A DNA stretch of 64,000 bases, from NCBI RefSeq assembly GCF_017161425.1, contig NZ_CP071057.1, positions 434,001 to 498,000 of the forward strand, given 5' to 3'. Shown here piece by piece: positions 25,128 to 36,121 of this stretch. Source of the DNA: Marinicauda algicola. Lineage in GTDB: Bacteria > Pseudomonadota > Alphaproteobacteria > Caulobacterales > Maricaulaceae. Under the pieces are notes generated by a model that had not been told where the DNA came from, ran no database searches, and was given only the letters and a program-made list of their open reading frames with translations. Within the stretch, counting starts at the first letter, position 1, and each line of letters starts with the position of its first letter. The position numbers and the translations under genes are program-made.

Positions 25128-25295
25128 CTACTTGATCTTGCCTTCCTTGAACTCGACGTGCTTGCGCACGACCGGGTCGTACTTCTTCAGGACGAGCTTC
25201 TCGGTCATCGTGCGCGCGTTCTTCTTGGTCACGTAGAAATAGCCGGTGTTCGCCGTGGAGTTCAGGCGAATCTTGATCGTGGTGGGTTTAGCCAT
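25128..25295 (-). CDS. rpmG: 50S ribosomal protein L33
   Basis: A 55-residue ribosomal protein. The sequence starts [19 protein letters not shown], contains [21 protein letters not shown] and ends [13 protein letters not shown]. This is the cysteine-free (C-minus, zinc-independent) form typical of alphaproteobacteria, so no zinc-dependent paralogue swap is needed. It binds 23S rRNA near the E site. The gene lies in its standard neighbourhood after divK-pleD. The ATG follows CACCTAAGG on the complementary reading. Confidence 0.96.
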   Translation of the reverse strand: MAKPTTIKIRLNSTANTGYFYVTKKNARTMTEKLVLKKYDPVVRKHVEFKEGKIK

Positions 25296-25378
25296 GTCGC
25301 GCACCTAAGGAAATTCGTGGCGCGCCGGACCCGATCCGGCGCTGCGAGCCGCGGAACATACTCGCAAACGCAATTCTG

Positions 25379-26554
25379 TCAACGCCGCCTGCGGGCGAAA
25401 ACCAGCACGGCAATCACGAGATACAGCGCGGCGGTGGCGGAGAAGGCGAGCATCAGCCCGCCGGGGTCCATCGCGTCCATCGCGGCGCCCGAGACCGGTG
25501 GGCCGACGAGCGAGCCGAAACCGTAGGCGAAGATGAAGGCGGCGTTGCCCACCGCCAGCATGCCCCCCGTGAGCCGTTCGCCCATCATGGCGAGGCCGAG
25601 CGTGTAGAACGCGCCTGCGATCCCGCCATAGAGGAAGATCAGCCCGAACAGGGCGGGCGTGAAGGCTCCGGCCGAAAGGATGACCAGCGGCAGCACGACG
25701 CTGGCCCCGGCGACGAGCAGCAGGGTCTGCGGCCGGCCGCGCCGGTCGGCGAGCCCGCCTATGGGGATCTGCAGCGCGATGCCGCCGAGCGCGCCGGTCA
25801 TCGCGAGCAGGCCGACGAACTGGACGGTCAGCCCGAGGCGTTCGGCATAGACCGGGACAAGGGTGAAGAGACCCGTCTCCAGCGCGCCGTACAGCAGGCC
25901 GGCCAGGATCGCCGCCGGGGCGAGGCGCACTGCCGCGAGCATGGCGCGCGGCCCGCTCTCGGCCGGGTTCGGCGCGTCGAGTTCGGGGCCCTTGAGCAGC
26001 AGGATCGGAATGGCGCCGATCGCGAAGATGGCGAAGCCCGCAATCCAGGGGGTCCAGCCTTCCGCACCGAGAATCGACAGGACCAGCCCGCCCGATCCGA
26101 ACCCGCCCGACAGGACGGTGGCATAGACCGCGAGCAGCCGTGCGCGCGCCTCGGGCTTGGCGAGCTGGTTGATCCAGGTCTCGCTGGCCACGAACACGAC
26201 GGTGACCGCGAGCCCGGTCAGGAAGCGCAGGAGCCACCAGAACCAGACATCGCGCCAGACCGGAAAGAGGAGGATGCCGACGGCCGTGAAGACGAGGCTC
26301 GCCACCATCGCGCCGCGGGCTGGAGACCGGCTCAGCAGGATCGGGATGAAGGGCGTCGCCACGAGCGTGGAGAGCGCCGCCGCCGTCGTGTTCCAGCCGA
26401 CGACGACCGCCGAGCCCGTCATGGCCTCGAGGTTCAGCGAGACCAGCGGCATCAGCAGACCGAAGCCGCAGCCCGACAACGCGGCGGCGAGCATCGCCGC
26501 GGCGAGGGAACGGGCGCGCCCGTGAAGGGGGTCGGTCAGCAGTCTGGCGATCAT
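25379..26554 (-). CDS. MFS transporter (YcaD-like)
   Basis: A 391-residue major facilitator protein with about 12 membrane helices. Features are LSGCGFGLLMPLVSLNLEA in helix 1, the GSGGLVLS turn in helix 5, the central loop KGPELDAPNPAESG, and GGLADRRGRPQ, a clear MFS motif A in the second half. The layout and WINQLAKPEARARLLAVYATV motif resemble the YcaD/fosmidomycin-resistance group. Substrate not inferable. The start is 10 bases after the stop of the degenerate Nudix gene, so these are probably cotranscribed. Confidence 0.85.
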   Translation of the reverse strand: MIARLLTDPLHGRARSLAAAMLAAALSGCGFGLLMPLVSLNLEAMTGSAVVVGWNTTAAALSTLVATPFIPILLSRSPARGAMVASLVFTAVGILLFPVWRDVWFWWLLRFLTGLAVTVVFVASETWINQLAKPEARARLLAVYATVLSGGFGSGGLVLSILGAEGWTPWIAGFAIFAIGAIPILLLKGPELDAPNPAESGPRAMLAAVRLAPAAILAGLLYGALETGLFTLVPVYAERLGLTVQFVGLLAMTGALGGIALQIPIGGLADRRGRPQTLLLVAGASVVLPLVILSAGAFTPALFGLIFLYGGIAGAFYTLGLAMMGERLTGGMLAVGNAAFIFAYGFGSLVGPPVSGAAMDAMDPGGLMLAFSATAALYLVIAVLVFARRRR

Positions 26555-26563
26555 GGGGCGGGC

Positions 26564-27175
26564 TTATAGCCGGGCGATGCGCCGGCGTCCCGCCCTGTAT
26601 GACACCATCAGGGGGCGCGGGCGTCCGCCGAGTGCGGGCAGGGCCATGGCCGCGAAGGGCTCGACCGGTGTGCCCTTCAGGGCGCGCTCGGCTGCTTCCG
26701 GAGAGAGCCAGACCAGCCGGTCCATGCTGCCGCGCACCTTCAGCGAATTGGTCACGCGCGCCAGCGGCGCGGCGAAGACCCGGACATGAGCCCGCTCGGG
26801 CGCCTCGACCGGCGAGATCGCGCGGCCGAGATAGGTGAGGGCCTCGCGGTCCGGTTCCAGGCGATGGCGCAAGAGCCGCGCCCAGAGGCCGGGCGAGGGC
26901 AGGTCGGTTTCCGGATCGAGGGCGGGGCGCGCGATCAGCATGCCGAGCCGCTCGAAGCCGGCGCGCAGGGCGGCGTCCATGAAGGCGGGCGCGCGCGTCT
27001 GCGGCGCGCCGAGACGCGTCTTCGAGATGCGTTCGTCGCCGGCCGGTCGGCCGTCGGCCCGTTCGAGCGCTGCCATGGGCAGGCGTGCCTCTCCGTCGAC
27101 CCGGCCGAGCGCGAGCTTGCGCGCATGGGGATCGGCGATGATCAGCGCGCTCATGTCCTTTGCCCGTCGGCTCAT
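26564..27175 (-). CDS. Nudix-fold-like protein lacking the catalytic box
   Basis: A 203-residue protein in the same operon as the Nudix hydrolase upstream (ATGA overlap). By eye it aligns with that neighbour: residues 68-85 (DAALRAGFERLGMLIARP) match the partner's AAAIRETAEETGLLIAEP, but REtaEE of the Nudix box is replaced by RAgfER, so the metal-binding glutamates are missing. The stretch RAISPVEAPERAHVRVFAA...MDRLVWLSPEAAERAL likewise matches RAITPPGRPRRFDAFFFRA...LEDLRWVSLEEAGSL. I read it as a catalytically dead Nudix paralogue, perhaps a partner or regulator. Without this alignment it would be a hypothetical protein. Confidence 0.6.
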   Translation of the reverse strand: MSRRAKDMSALIIADPHARKLALGRVDGEARLPMAALERADGRPAGDERISKTRLGAPQTRAPAFMDAALRAGFERLGMLIARPALDPETDLPSPGLWARLLRHRLEPDREALTYLGRAISPVEAPERAHVRVFAAPLARVTNSLKVRGSMDRLVWLSPEAAERALKGTPVEPFAAMALPALGGRPRPLMVSYRAGRRRIARL

Positions 27176-27759
27176 AGCTCCTCCAGCTTCGGCCCCGACC
27201 TCGTGACCCGCGCGCAGCGCACCGGCGCGCGCCCTTTGAGGTGGGCATCCAGTTCGGCCAATACGAAACGGGTTATGATCGGAATGTCGAGGCTCCCCGC
27301 CTCCTCGAGGCTGACCCAGCGCAGGTCCTCCAGCTCGCCCGAGCCGGCGAGTTCGGTGCCGCCATGGACCGCTTCGGCGTCGGCGCGGAAGAAGAAGGCG
27401 TCGAAGCGGCGCGGCCGGCCGGGGGGCGTGATGGCCCGTGCGACGATGTCCAGGGGCTCTGCCGAGGGCGCCGCGCCGGCTTCGGCGAAGGGTGCCCATT
27501 CCGGCTTCGGCTTCTCGATCCGGCCCGGCTCGGCGATCAGCAGCCCCGTCTCCTCGGCGGTCTCGCGGATCGCCGCGGCGGCGGCGGCCCGGACGCGGCG
27601 CTCGGGCAGAACCCGGCTCAGCACTTCACGCACCTGCTCGCGCGGCTCGGAGGCGAGGGGCGCAAAGCCGTCGCGCCGGTCGACCCGTCCCCCGGGGAAG
27701 ACGTACTTCTGAGGCATGAAGACATGCCCGCCCGAGCGCCGCCCGAGCAGGAGCTCCAC
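27172..27759 (-). CDS. Nudix hydrolase (start uncertain)
   Basis: A Nudix-domain hydrolase, 195 residues from the GTG at 27759. Motifs are KYVFPGGRVD, RETAEETGLL with the catalytic glutamates, and LEDLRWVSLEEA near the end. It cleaves nucleoside-diphosphate-linked compounds, substrate unknown. The start is doubtful: the open frame continues upstream with SRPLRLKPALASLILTRKR, which looks like the missing first strand of the fold, back to an ATA codon at 27844-27846, 4 bases after the rnr stop. No ATG, GTG or TTG lies in that stretch, so translation may begin at a rare codon or couple to rnr. It follows rnr and overlaps the degenerate Nudix gene by 4 bases. Confidence 0.8.
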   Translation of the reverse strand: MELLLGRRSGGHVFMPQKYVFPGGRVDRRDGFAPLASEPREQVREVLSRVLPERRVRAAAAAAIRETAEETGLLIAEPGRIEKPKPEWAPFAEAGAAPSAEPLDIVARAITPPGRPRRFDAFFFRADAEAVHGGTELAGSGELEDLRWVSLEEAGSLDIPIITRFVLAELDAHLKGRAPVRCARVTRSGPKLEEL

Positions 27760-27850
27760 CTCGCCGCGATGACGCTTGCGCGTCAGGATCAGCGAGGCGG
27801 CGAGCTTGGGGCGCAGCGGCCGCGATGTCGTTTCCGGTTTCGTTATGGCT

Positions 27851-30127
27851 CTACCGTCGGGCTCGGGGCTTGCGTTCCGGGCGCTGGCCCGGCTTGCTGC
27901 GGCCCTTTTTCGGGCGCGGCGAGGACCGGCGCCCTCTACCGGGCTTTGTACCCGATTCCGGCGGCGTCAGGATGTCCACGAGCAGCCCGCCCGTGATCGG
28001 CGCCGCCTCCACCAGGCGCACGGTGACGTCCATGCCGAGCCGGTAGGTCGCGCCCGTGCGCTCCCCGACGAGGGCGTGGGCGCGCTCGTCGTGGCGGAAG
28101 AAGTCGTCGCCGAGCTTGGAGATCGGGCACAGCGCGTCCGCGCCGGTCTCCGCGAGCCGGATGAAGGCCCCGAACCGGGTCACGCCGGTGATGCGGCCCT
28201 TGAACTCCTGGTCGATCCGGTCGGCGAGGAAGCCGGCGATGAAGCGGTCGGTCGCATCTCGCTCGGCGGCCATGGCGCGGCGCTCGTTGGAGGTGGTTTC
28301 CTCCGCGATCGCCTGCAGCTGGCTGCGTTCCTCGTCGCTCTGGCCCCCGTCCCCGAGATCGTAGGCGCGGATGAGGGCCCGGTGGACGGTGAGATCGGCA
28401 TAGCGCCGGATCGGCGAGGTGAAGTGGGCGTACTTGGCGAGATTGAGCCCGAAATGGCCGATATTGTCGGTGTCGTAGACCGCCTGGGACTGGCTTCGAA
28501 GCACGACCTCGTTGACCGTCTCGTAGTGCGGGCCGCCCTTGGCGCGTTCCAGCACCGCGTTGAAGCGCTTCGGCGTGACGCGCTCGCCCTTGGTCCATTT
28601 CAGCCCGACATTGGGCAGGAAATCGGCGAGGTTCTCCAGCTTCTCCGAGCCCGGCTCGTCGTGGATGCGATAGATCATTGGCGTGCGCCTGGCCTCCAGC
28701 GCCTCGGCGGCGGCGACGTTCGCCTGGATCATGAACTCCTCGATCAGGCGCATCGTGTCGAGGCGCTCGCGTGCCTCCACGCCGGTGACATTGCCGGCCT
28801 CGTCCACCCTGACCTTGCGTTCGGGCGCGTCGATCTCCAGCGGCTCGCGCCGGTCGCGCTCCTGCTTGAGCGCCTGATAGGCGCCCCAGAGCGGATCGAG
28901 CACGTCGCGTCTGATCTTCTCCGCCGTCCCCTTGCCCTTGCCGTCGAGCGCGGCCTGGGCGGCCTGGTAGGACAGCTTGGCATGGCTCTTCATCCAGCCG
29001 CGGATGAAGCGGTGGGACTTCTTGCGCCCGTGCCTGTCGAAGACCATGCGCACGGCCAGACACGGGCGCTCTTCCTTCTCGCGCAGCGAGCACAGGTCGT
29101 TGGACAGGCGTTCGGGCAGCATCGGCACGACGCGGTCGGGCAGGTAGACCGAGACCCCGCGCTTCCTCGCGCCGCGATCGAGCGGCGAGCCGCCGGTGAC
29201 GTAGGCCGCCACGTCCGCGATCGCGACCCAGACGACCCAGCCGCCCTCGTTCTTCGGGTCGTCGTCGGGCTGCGCGCAGACCGCGTCGTCGTGGTCGCGC
29301 GCCTCCTCCGGGTCGATGGTGATGAGCGGGATGTCGCGCAGGTCCTCGCGCTTGCCCATCTTCGCGGGCTTGAGCTTCTCCACCTGGGCGAGCTCGGCCT
29401 CGGCGAATTTCTGCGGGATGCCGTGTTCCTCGAGCGCGATGACCGAGCCGGCCCGCGGGGAATCGGCGGATCCAAGCACCTCCTCGATCACCCCGGTCTT
29501 CAGGCCGTGCGTACGCCCACCGGCTATGCGCACGAGGACGAGATCGCCGTCCTGGGCCTTCTCGCCTTCGCCCCTGGCCGGGACGAGTTCGTGCTTGGTA
29601 CGCTTGTCGACCGGCTTCAGGCGCCCGCCGCGGCCGTGCTTGCCGGCCTGGTAGACGCAGAGGATGCGGTCGATCTTCTCCTGGCCGCCGAGCGGCCTGA
29701 TCAGCCGGGCCTCGTAGCTGCCGTCATCCTCGCGCTTCAGTCGCGCGAGCACCTTGTCGCCGAGCCCGAGCGCCAGCGCGCCGGCCTTGCCCTTGCCGTC
29801 GGAGGGGGCAAGGCGGATGAGCGGGCCCTTGAGCTCGTCCTTGACCGGTTCGCAGATCAGCTCGCCGTCAATGTCCATGTCGGAGATGACCAGCACGGTT
29901 ACCGGGGGCAGGCCGGAGGCGAGGGCGTACTCCTTGCGCCCGGTCTTGCGGATCGCGCCCTCGTCCTCGAGCCGGCGCAGGGCGTCCTTCAGCGCGGCGC
30001 GCTGATCGCCCTTCAGCGACAGCGCCCGCGCGATCTCGCGCTTGGTGAAGCGGCCTTCGCCGAGCTTCACCGCCTCGATGACGGCTTCGCGGGTGAACCC
30101 GCCTTCCTGGAATGGATCGTCGCTCAA
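27851..30127 (-). CDS. rnr: Ribonuclease R
   Basis: A 758-residue 3'-5' exoribonuclease of the RNB family that degrades structured RNA. It has an N-terminal winged-helix region (KREIARALSLKGDQRAALKD), cold-shock-type domains, the RNB catalytic domain with TIDPEEARDHDDAVCAQPDD (the Asp cluster for Mg), PFADRALIR-type nucleic-acid loops and a C-terminal S1 domain (FRHDERAHALVGERTGATY). The basic tail (RRSSPRPKKGRSKPGQRP) probably anchors RNA. It starts with TTG at 30127, 9 bases after the topA stop, so the two are cotranscribed. Confidence 0.95.
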   Translation of the reverse strand: MSDDPFQEGGFTREAVIEAVKLGEGRFTKREIARALSLKGDQRAALKDALRRLEDEGAIRKTGRKEYALASGLPPVTVLVISDMDIDGELICEPVKDELKGPLIRLAPSDGKGKAGALALGLGDKVLARLKREDDGSYEARLIRPLGGQEKIDRILCVYQAGKHGRGGRLKPVDKRTKHELVPARGEGEKAQDGDLVLVRIAGGRTHGLKTGVIEEVLGSADSPRAGSVIALEEHGIPQKFAEAELAQVEKLKPAKMGKREDLRDIPLITIDPEEARDHDDAVCAQPDDDPKNEGGWVVWVAIADVAAYVTGGSPLDRGARKRGVSVYLPDRVVPMLPERLSNDLCSLREKEERPCLAVRMVFDRHGRKKSHRFIRGWMKSHAKLSYQAAQAALDGKGKGTAEKIRRDVLDPLWGAYQALKQERDRREPLEIDAPERKVRVDEAGNVTGVEARERLDTMRLIEEFMIQANVAAAEALEARRTPMIYRIHDEPGSEKLENLADFLPNVGLKWTKGERVTPKRFNAVLERAKGGPHYETVNEVVLRSQSQAVYDTDNIGHFGLNLAKYAHFTSPIRRYADLTVHRALIRAYDLGDGGQSDEERSQLQAIAEETTSNERRAMAAERDATDRFIAGFLADRIDQEFKGRITGVTRFGAFIRLAETGADALCPISKLGDDFFRHDERAHALVGERTGATYRLGMDVTVRLVEAAPITGGLLVDILTPPESGTKPGRGRRSSPRPKKGRSKPGQRPERKPRARR

Positions 30128-30136
30128 AACGCCTGA

Positions 30137-32737
<2,601 letters not shown>

Positions 32738-32852
32738 GGGGAAAGACTCGACAGGCTGGTCCGGCCGGAACGCCCGGCGAACGGCGGGGGAAGTTGAGGT
32801 AGGCCCTCGGCCAAGTCAACCAAGGTCTGCGCTTGCACGCGATAGTTTTATT

Positions 32853-32882
32853 AGATAACGATACCTGCAAAGGTTGTTATCT
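32853..32882. promoter_or_regulatory. Inverted repeat in the topA / small-gene intergenic region
   Basis: AGATAAC at 32853-32859 pairs perfectly with GTTATCT at 32876-32882. Between them ACCT and AGGT pair around GCAA, so the whole can also fold as a hairpin with a GCAA tetraloop. It lies 14 bases upstream of the small plus-strand gene and 116 bases upstream of topA, in an unusually AT-rich patch. It could be an operator for either gene or a 5'-leader hairpin of the small gene. Confidence 0.45.
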
Positions 32883-32896
32883 GCCCGGTGGCACCC

Positions 32897-33121
32897 ATGT
32901 CGCGCTCTTTCGACGATCCGCTGACCCATATCGGGGACATGCGCCATGAGCCCGCCACGGCCGCGGGCTATCTCGTGGAGCTGCTGGATTCCGCCGCCCT
33001 CCTGGCGCTCGCAGCCGATCTTCCCAATTCGAGCGCCATGCTCTCGGCCTGCGCGAAGCTCGTCGAACAGGAATGCCTCAACGTCACGAGGCGCGAGCCG
33101 GTCCAGCCGGGCCGGCGCTAG
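32897..33121 (+). CDS. Small conserved-type helical protein
   Basis: A 74-residue, mostly helical protein (PLTHIGDMRHEPATAAGYLV, then LDSAALLALAADLPNSSAM and ACAKLVEQECLNV). I do not recognise a family. The start is ATG at 32897; a GTG at 32888 is in frame. No strong Shine-Dalgarno is visible, but the hairpin just upstream could matter for its translation. The stop codon overlaps the end of convergent dprA by 4 bases. It may be a genuine small gene between topA and dprA; coding potential is moderate. Confidence 0.5.
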   Translation: MSRSFDDPLTHIGDMRHEPATAAGYLVELLDSAALLALAADLPNSSAMLSACAKLVEQECLNVTRREPVQPGRR

Positions 33122-34248
33122 CTTTCCGGCCAGGCCATCCGTGCCATCCCGCCAGGCAAGAGTTCGGCCCGCCCGGCGAGTTCGAGCTCGACGAGGGCTG
33201 CCATGACCGCCTGCGGCGAGGCGCCGAGCTGTCGCGTGAGTTCGTCGCGCGAAATCGGCGTGGGCGAGAGCAGACCGGCCACGCTCTCCCGGATCGCGTC
33301 GGCCTCGGCCTCTATGCGACCGGGCTCGGGCATGTCGTCCTCATAGTCGTGATCGCCGGGCTCCTCGAAGCGCGGCCGGCTCGCGCCCTGCAGCACGGCG
33401 ATGACGTCCTCGGCGCTCTCCACCAGCGCCGCACCCTCGCGCAGCAGCCGGTTGGTCCCCTTCGCCCGCGGATCGAGCGGGGAGCCCGGCACGGCCATCA
33501 CCTCGCGGTTCTGCTCAAGGGCATAGCGCGCGGTGATCAGCGTCCCCGAGCGTTCGGCCGCCTCGATCACCAGTACGCCGAGCGATAGCCCGGAGATCAG
33601 CCGGTTGCGGCGCGGGAAGTCGCGCGCGCCGGCCTGGTAGCGCGGATGGGACTCGCTCACCACGAGGCCCTGTTCGGCGATGGCCCGGTAGAGCGCTTCG
33701 TGCTGGGGCGGGTAGATGTGCTCCAGCCCGCCGGCGAGAACCGCGATCGTGCCGGTCTCCAGGCTGGCGGCGTGCGCCGCGCCGTCGATGCCGCGGGCAA
33801 GGCCGGAGACGATGACGATGCCGCGCTGCCCGAGTTCGCGCGCTATGGTCCCCGCGAATCTTATCCCGATGCCCGAGGCATTGCGCGAGCCGACCATGGC
33901 GCAGGCCGGCTTCGCGTCCGGGTCGAGCGGGCCGAGCACCGAGATTACCGGCGGCGGCGGATCGATGACCGCGAGGCCCTTCGGGAAACCCGGCTCGCAG
34001 GCGCACAGGAGACGCGCACCGATGCGCTCCAGTGCCGCGATCTCGTCCTCGGCCTCGCTGCGGGAGACGACCTTCATCGGATCCACGCGCCCGCCGCGCC
34101 TGGCCAGGCGCGGCAGCGCCTCGATGGCCGCCTCGGGTGCGGAGAACCGCTCGATGAGCTTGGCGAAGGTGACCGGTCCGACCCCCGGCGTGCGCGCGAG
34201 ACGGAGCCAGTCCGTGCGCTGGCCCGCCGAGAGGTCGCGGCGCTTCAC
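33118..34248 (-). CDS. dprA: DNA-processing protein DprA
   Basis: A 376-residue DprA/Smf protein that loads RecA on incoming single-stranded DNA during transformation. It has an N-terminal SAM-like helical domain (LARTPGVGPVTFAKLIERFS), the extended Rossmann fold with MVGSRNASGIGIRFA and SGLARGIDGAAHAASL (the ssDNA-binding G-S/T-R and SGxARGID motifs), and a C-terminal winged helix (DML1: ISRDELTRQLGASPQAVMA). The GTG start at 34248 overlaps the plsY stop (GTGA). Whether the organism is transformable cannot be told here. Confidence 0.95.
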   Translation of the reverse strand: MKRRDLSAGQRTDWLRLARTPGVGPVTFAKLIERFSAPEAAIEALPRLARRGGRVDPMKVVSRSEAEDEIAALERIGARLLCACEPGFPKGLAVIDPPPPVISVLGPLDPDAKPACAMVGSRNASGIGIRFAGTIARELGQRGIVIVSGLARGIDGAAHAASLETGTIAVLAGGLEHIYPPQHEALYRAIAEQGLVVSESHPRYQAGARDFPRRNRLISGLSLGVLVIEAAERSGTLITARYALEQNREVMAVPGSPLDPRAKGTNRLLREGAALVESAEDVIAVLQGASRPRFEEPGDHDYEDDMPEPGRIEAEADAIRESVAGLLSPTPISRDELTRQLGASPQAVMAALVELELAGRAELLPGGMARMAWPES

Positions 34249-34844
34249 GTCTTCTTCGCCCCGATGCGCGGCTCGGTGCCGTTCAGCAGCCGCTGGATAT
34301 TCGCGCCGTGGCGCCAGTAGAGCAGGGCGGCGAGGAAGACCGCGAGGATCGCCACGTCCTCGCGTGCGAAGGCGAGCGCCAGGAGCGGAGCCGCCGCGGC
34401 GGCCACGAGCGCGGAGAGCGAGGAGATGCGCGCCACCAGCGCCATGCCGAGCCACGTGGCGCAGACCAGCAGGCCGACAGGCCAGTGGGCGGCGATGAGG
34501 GTGCCGAGGAAGGTCGCGACGCCCTTCCCGCCCTTGAAGTTGAGCCAGATCGGGAAGCAGTGGCCGAGAAAGGCCGCCCCGCCTGCGACCAGCCCGGCCG
34601 GGGTGGAGACCGCGAAGGTGAAGATCAGGCAGGCGATCCCGGCCTTGCCCGCGTCGAGGACGAGCGTGGCCAGGGCGAGATCCTTGCGGCCCGTACGCAG
34701 CACGTTGGTTGCGCCGATATTGCCCGAGCCGACCGCTCGGATGTCGCCGAGACCGGCCACGCGCGTCAGCACCAGACCGAAGGGAATCGAGCCCAGCAGG
34801 TAGCCCGCCACGGCGGCCAGGATGAGCAGCGGATCGAGCCCCAT
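34245..34844 (-). CDS. plsY: Acyl-phosphate glycerol-3-phosphate acyltransferase PlsY
   Basis: A 199-residue inner-membrane enzyme that acylates glycerol-3-phosphate with acyl-phosphate in phospholipid synthesis. The three PlsY motifs are visible: GSIPFG, GSGNIGATNVLR and the glycine-rich HCFPIWLNFKGGKGVAT. Five hydrophobic spans. It ends with a 4-base overlap with dprA and starts 8 bases after the pyrX stop, so it is part of the pyr-plsY-dprA cluster. Confidence 0.95.
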   Translation of the reverse strand: MGLDPLLILAAVAGYLLGSIPFGLVLTRVAGLGDIRAVGSGNIGATNVLRTGRKDLALATLVLDAGKAGIACLIFTFAVSTPAGLVAGGAAFLGHCFPIWLNFKGGKGVATFLGTLIAAHWPVGLLVCATWLGMALVARISSLSALVAAAAAPLLALAFAREDVAILAVFLAALLYWRHGANIQRLLNGTEPRIGAKKT

Positions 34845-34852
34845 TTCGCCCC

Positions 34853-36121
34853 TCAGGTTTCAGGTTGCAGGATGATCGCGCCTTCCACGAAAGACATCAA
34901 GACTTTCCCGAACAGGCGCCGGCCGGAAAAGGCGCTCGAGCCCTGGCTCACCGTCCCGGTCCGCCCGTGGACGACGGGCGCGGCCGGGTCGAGTATCAGC
35001 AGGTCCGCCGGAGCGCCTTCCTCGATCCGGCCCTGGGGCAGGCCCAGGAGGTCGGCCGGGCCGCTCGTCACCGGGCGCAGGGCCTGCAGGAGGGAGAGCC
35101 GGCCTTCCTCGACGAGCGAGACGAGGGCGGGCAGCAGGGCTTCGAGATTGGACGAGCCGGGCAGGGCATCGGCGAAGGGATTGGCCTTGTCGACGCGGCT
35201 GACCGGCACGTGATCGGAGACCACGGCATCGATGAGCCCCTCGCGCACCGCCTCGATCAGCGCCTCGCGATCCTCCTGGCTGCGAAGCGGCGGCTCCAGG
35301 CGGTAGCGCGCATCGAAATTGCCGGCATCTATCTCGTTGAACATGAGATGGGTGACCGGCGCGGTCGCGGCGATCTCCAGCCCGCGGCGCTTGGCGGCGC
35401 GCAGGGCGATGAGCCCCTCCGCGGTGGTGACGCGGTCGAGGATCAGGCGTCCCCCGGTCAGCTCCACGAGCCCCGCATCGCGCTCGGCCGCGAGGCGCTC
35501 GGAGACGCCGGGCCGGGTGGCGAGCCCCATGCGCACCGACATGTCGCTCTCGTGGGCGACCGTTCCGGCCGCGAGATGGGCGTCCTCGGGCCGCAGGCTC
35601 ACCCAGGCCTCGAACCCGCCGGCATAGGACAGGATGCGGCGTACCAGGCGGGAATCGGCGATCGGCCGTCCGCCATCGCCGACGTAGAGCGCGCCGGCGC
35701 GCAGCATCAGGCCGATCTCGGCCATCTCCCCGTCGTGCGCCGCGAGACCCCCGGCGTGGACGCGCACCGGCAGGGTGAGGGCGCGGGCCTCGACGAGCTC
35801 GATGTCTTCCGGCCTGGCGAGCCCGTGTCCGCTTTCCGGCGCCAGGACCAGCGTGCCGATCCCGCCCGCGGCGGCGGCGCGCGCGGTGGTGTCGAGGCGT
35901 TCCGGCGCGCCGGGGCCGGGCTCGCAGGCCGTCGCGCGCAGGTCGACCAGGGCGGGGCAGAGGATGCGACCCTTCGCCTCGATCTCCTCCTCGCCCTCGC
36001 CCGCGGCGAGACCGTCGCCGATCTCGGCGATCAGCCCGTCGGCGATCCGCAAATCGGCCTCGTACTCGCGGTCCGAAGCCGGGTCGGCGATCTTTGCTCC
36101 GGTGATGAGAAAGCGGCTCAT
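34853..36121 (-). CDS. pyrX: Pseudo-dihydroorotase PyrX (class I-type, catalytically dead)
   Basis: A 422-residue amidohydrolase-fold protein similar to class I dihydroorotase. The signature region, normally D-x-H-x-H, reads CPALVDLRATACEPG here: both histidines are lost (Arg and Thr take their place), and the C-terminal region has DAVVSDHVPVSR with one metal-site residue changed. The family is known as PyrC'/PyrX, a non-catalytic subunit needed for PyrB assembly in some bacteria. The start ATG overlaps the pyrB stop (ATGA). The class II pyrC at the left edge would then supply the actual dihydroorotase activity. Confidence 0.88.
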   Translation of the reverse strand: MSRFLITGAKIADPASDREYEADLRIADGLIAEIGDGLAAGEGEEEIEAKGRILCPALVDLRATACEPGPGAPERLDTTARAAAAGGIGTLVLAPESGHGLARPEDIELVEARALTLPVRVHAGGLAAHDGEMAEIGLMLRAGALYVGDGGRPIADSRLVRRILSYAGGFEAWVSLRPEDAHLAAGTVAHESDMSVRMGLATRPGVSERLAAERDAGLVELTGGRLILDRVTTAEGLIALRAAKRRGLEIAATAPVTHLMFNEIDAGNFDARYRLEPPLRSQEDREALIEAVREGLIDAVVSDHVPVSRVDKANPFADALPGSSNLEALLPALVSLVEEGRLSLLQALRPVTSGPADLLGLPQGRIEEGAPADLLILDPAAPVVHGRTGTVSQGSSAFSGRRLFGKVLMSFVEGAIILQPET

